A stretch of DNA of 8,152 nt from an uncultured Bacteroidota bacterium (GTDB lineage Bacteria > Bacteroidota > Bacteroidia > Chitinophagales > Chitinophagaceae): assembly GCA_946479535.1 (NCBI GenBank), contig CAMLGP010000097.1, forward strand, positions 1-8,152. Reading direction: 5' to 3'. The notes under the pieces were generated by a model, which was given only the letters and a program-made list of their open reading frames with translations, was not told the origin of the DNA and made no database searches. Position 1 is the first letter of the stretch. Every line of letters begins with the position of its first letter. This document shows, piece after piece, positions 6,966-8,152 of the stretch. The position numbers were made by a program, and so were the translations under genes.

Positions 6966-7514
6966 ATGGCTGCATTATCAGAAGGGCCGGAAACTCTCCG
7001 ACAGAAGGCCGGTGTACGCCGCGCAAAGAAGCATAGCTTAAAGGTTGATATGACCCCAATGGTTGATCTGGGATTTTTATTAATTACCTTTTTTGTTATT
7101 ACTGCCCGATTATCGGAACCAGCGGTTACCCCTCTTAATATGCCACGTGATGATGGACCAAAAACACCCACAGGTGAACACGCTACTTTAACTGTATTGA
7201 TCGGAGGAAACAAGATATATTATTACCAGGGCTTTTGGGAGGAAGCATTTAAAAATCACCAAATCCTTCCAATAACATTAGATCTAAAAAATGGTCTGGG
7301 AAAAATTATCAGGGAAAAGCAGCAATGGCTGGATCAATTTTCGGTAAATGGAGGAGGCAGAAAAGATTTAATGATACTACTCAAAGCCGGTGAAAATGCA
7401 AATTATTCCCAGGCAATTGATGCTTTGGATGAAATGCTGATAAACCGGGTTATCAGATATGCGCTAGTTAAACCCACTTCCGAGGAACTGGCGTTCATCA
7501 CTACAAACAACTAA
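6966..7514 (+). CDS. ExbD/TolR-type biopolymer transport protein, isolated
   Basis: ExbD/TolR proteins pair with ExbB/TolQ in the inner membrane and couple proton flow to TonB-dependent uptake or envelope work. This one has 182 residues: a basic cytoplasmic tail (1-27), one transmembrane helix (about 30-48) starting VDMTPMVDLGFLLITFFVI, and a periplasmic domain. D34 matches the essential membrane aspartate of the family (D25 in E. coli ExbD). The periplasmic part (about 50-182) is longer than in E. coli ExbD (141 residues in total). It includes a segment around residues 84-130 (YYYQGFWEEAF, WLDQFSVNGGG) ahead of the usual KAGENANYSQAIDALDEM helix region. ATG 6966 is preferred because the next in-frame ATG would remove the cytoplasmic tail. 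No exbB, second exbD or tonB is adjacent, so its partners must be encoded elsewhere. An intrinsic terminator follows. Confidence 0.9.
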   Translation: MAALSEGPETLRQKAGVRRAKKHSLKVDMTPMVDLGFLLITFFVITARLSEPAVTPLNMPRDDGPKTPTGEHATLTVLIGGNKIYYYQGFWEEAFKNHQILPITLDLKNGLGKIIREKQQWLDQFSVNGGGRKDLMILLKAGENANYSQAIDALDEMLINRVIRYALVKPTSEELAFITTNN

Positions 7515-7545
7515 TAAGTTCAGAATTTTTCCATTTGTCATAGAT

Positions 7546-7579
7546 TTTGGCCTTTTACCAAATGGGCCAAATTTTTTTT
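7546..7579 (+). terminator. Rho-independent terminator after the ExbD gene
   Basis: TTTGGCC (7546-7552) pairs with GGCCAAA (7565-7571), a 7-bp stem with a 12-nt loop, followed at once by eight T residues (7572-7579). It lies about 30 bp past the ExbD stop and separates this gene from the padR promoter. The loop (ACCAAA) can also pair with the left arm as a competing, weaker hairpin. Confidence 0.85.
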
Positions 7580-7679
7580 GCACATGCCTTAGGGAAGGTA
7601 AACTATTGTTTATCAATAATATAATAGCAAATAAACATCCCTTTTATAGAACATTACCTTAATTAAACCGGTACTTTAG
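7580..7679. other. AT-rich intergenic spacer without recognisable genes
   Basis: Between the ExbD terminator and the padR promoter there is AT-rich DNA with no coding frame. AAGGTAA (7595-7601) and TTACCTT (7654-7660) form a distant 7-bp inverted repeat with a 52-bp spacer, which could be chance. Confidence 0.6.
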
Positions 7680-7718
7680 TTTGCATAGTACCAAATATCA
7701 CCCTATCTTTGATCTATA
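7680..7718 (+). promoter_or_regulatory. padR promoter (Bacteroidota -33/-7 type)
   Basis: TTTG at 7680-7683 is followed after 20 bp by TATCTTTG at 7704-7711, a full match to the Bacteroidota housekeeping promoter (TTTG / TAnnTTTG). It predicts a transcript start near 7718 and a leader of about 93 nt before the padR ATG. It is the best promoter match in the window. Confidence 0.7.
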
Positions 7719-7721
7719 ATT

Positions 7722-7788
7722 GGAAAATGGCAGTAGAAAACCAGAACCAGGTATTGCCATGATTTGAAAGTCAATACTGCCATTTTCC
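7722..7788 (+). promoter_or_regulatory. 14-bp inverted repeat with third related copy in the padR leader
   Basis: GGAAAATGGCAGTA (7722-7735) and TACTGCCATTTTCC (7775-7788) are perfect inverted repeats around a 39-bp spacer. The spacer contains TATTGCCAT (7752-7760), which differs from the right-arm TACTGCCAT by one base. The element starts a few bases after the predicted transcript start and ends 22 bp before the padR ATG. It could be a pair of operator half-sites for autoregulation by PadR, or an RNA hairpin in the 5' leader. GTATTG (7751-7756) and CAATAC (7772-7777) can also pair, so alternative folds are possible. Confidence 0.6.
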
Positions 7789-7810
7789 TTTAACTATAAA
7801 AGTCGGAGAT

Positions 7811-8152
7811 ATGAATATTGAGAACACACAGAGCCAGATGCGGAAAGGAATTCTTGAATTCTGTATTCTCTCCATTATTCGCCGGGGTGAGGCCTATCCC
7901 AGTGACATTGTGGAGGAAATGAGAGCTGCCAACCTTCAAATCCTTGAGGGAACCCTGTACCCACTGTTGACCCGCCTGAAAAATGCAGAAATGCTTACTT
8001 ATCGTTGGGTAGAAAGCAATTCGGGGCCACCCCGCAAATATTTTTCACTAACAGAGAAAGGTGAAAACTTTTTCAAAGAGCTTGAACAGACCTGGAATGA
8101 ATTATCCAACGGTGTAAATGCTCTGGCAAACAAAAATGATCAACCACTAAAC
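7811..8152 (+). CDS. PadR-family transcriptional regulator (3' end beyond the window)
   Basis: An open frame of 114 codons runs from ATG 7811 to the window edge without a stop. PadR proteins are small dimeric winged-helix repressors. Residues about 10-90 show the family pattern: QMRKGILEFCILSIIRRGEA (helix 1), YPSDIVEEMRAANLQILEGT, the recognition-helix segment LYPLLTRLKNAEML, and the wing with SGPPRKYFSLTEKG. A C-terminal dimerisation helix (NFFKELEQTWNELSNGVNAL) follows. Small PadR proteins usually have about 105-115 residues, so the stop should lie only a few codons outside. A purine-rich GGAG at 7805-7808 lies unusually close (2 nt) to the ATG. In related bacteria such a gene often precedes a PspC-like or other membrane protein that it controls; here that is outside the window. 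Ligand and targets are unknown. Confidence 0.92.
   Translation, partial: MNIENTQSQMRKGILEFCILSIIRRGEAYPSDIVEEMRAANLQILEGTLYPLLTRLKNAEMLTYRWVESNSGPPRKYFSLTEKGENFFKELEQTWNELSNGVNALANKNDQPLN

Noticed and set aside
6959..6966. TATATTTG on the minus strand as a usp promoter -7 box
   Set aside because: The 8-mer matches, but no TTTG-like -33 element is present at the right distance and it overlaps the ExbD start codon; probably chance in AT-rich DNA.
7595..7660. Inverted repeat AAGGTAA / TTACCTT
   Set aside because: Seven bases with a 52-bp spacer in AT-rich sequence is readily expected by chance; no other feature supports it.
1..8152. CRISPR array, tRNA, rRNA, insertion sequence or prophage
   Set aside because: No regularly spaced repeats, cloverleaf-like sequence, transposase or integrase motifs, or terminal inverted repeats with target duplications were seen; the only tandem repeat is the coding linker at 1641-1779.

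Overview
The window looks like chromosomal housekeeping DNA from a member of the Bacteroidota, most plausibly a Chitinophagaceae-like soil or freshwater lineage (the family is an inference). The signs are an IPExxxVDY-type small protein, a Rho factor with a long charged insertion between its N-terminal helical domain and its RNA-binding fold, promoter-like elements of the Bacteroidota type (TTTG / TAnnTTTG), scarce Shine-Dalgarno sequences, and moderately AT-rich DNA. I found no mobile element, CRISPR array, rRNA or tRNA.

Left part (1-1093, + strand): the 3' end of a PDZ-containing protein, probably an M28-type aminopeptidase, then an IPExxxVDY protein starting at a TTG, then a short pterin-4a-carbinolamine dehydratase. 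Gaps of 18 and 30 bp suggest one transcription unit. It meets head-on, with only 2 bp between stop codons, a minus-strand pair: transcription terminator Rho (2606-4240) and, downstream of it, a secreted 470-residue protein of unknown function with a repetitive low-complexity linker (1096-2508).

Middle (4241-6843): a gene-free divergent region of about 320 bp separates rho from asparaginyl-tRNA synthetase (asnS, + strand, most likely starting at ATG 4565). It holds a TAnnTTTG element inside a 7-bp inverted repeat, a pair of 8-bp direct repeats 21 bp apart, and a weaker candidate promoter for rho. asnS converges on a two-domain universal stress protein on the minus strand.

Right part (6844-8152, + strand): a lone ExbD/TolR-type proton-channel subunit followed by a clear intrinsic terminator, then about 230 bp with no gene that lead into a PadR-family regulator running off the end of the window. 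That leader has the best promoter match in the window, immediately followed by a perfect 14-bp inverted repeat with a third related copy in its loop. This allows several mutually exclusive hairpins and is the most interesting non-coding signal here.

The genes do not form one pathway. They are a housekeeping patchwork: translation (asnS), transcription termination (rho), stress (usp), pterin recycling, envelope energy transduction (exbD-like) and a local regulator (padR). I see no strong evidence of a wholly new system. The best leads are the padR leader, the repeat-bearing secreted protein beside rho, and the repeats upstream of asnS.
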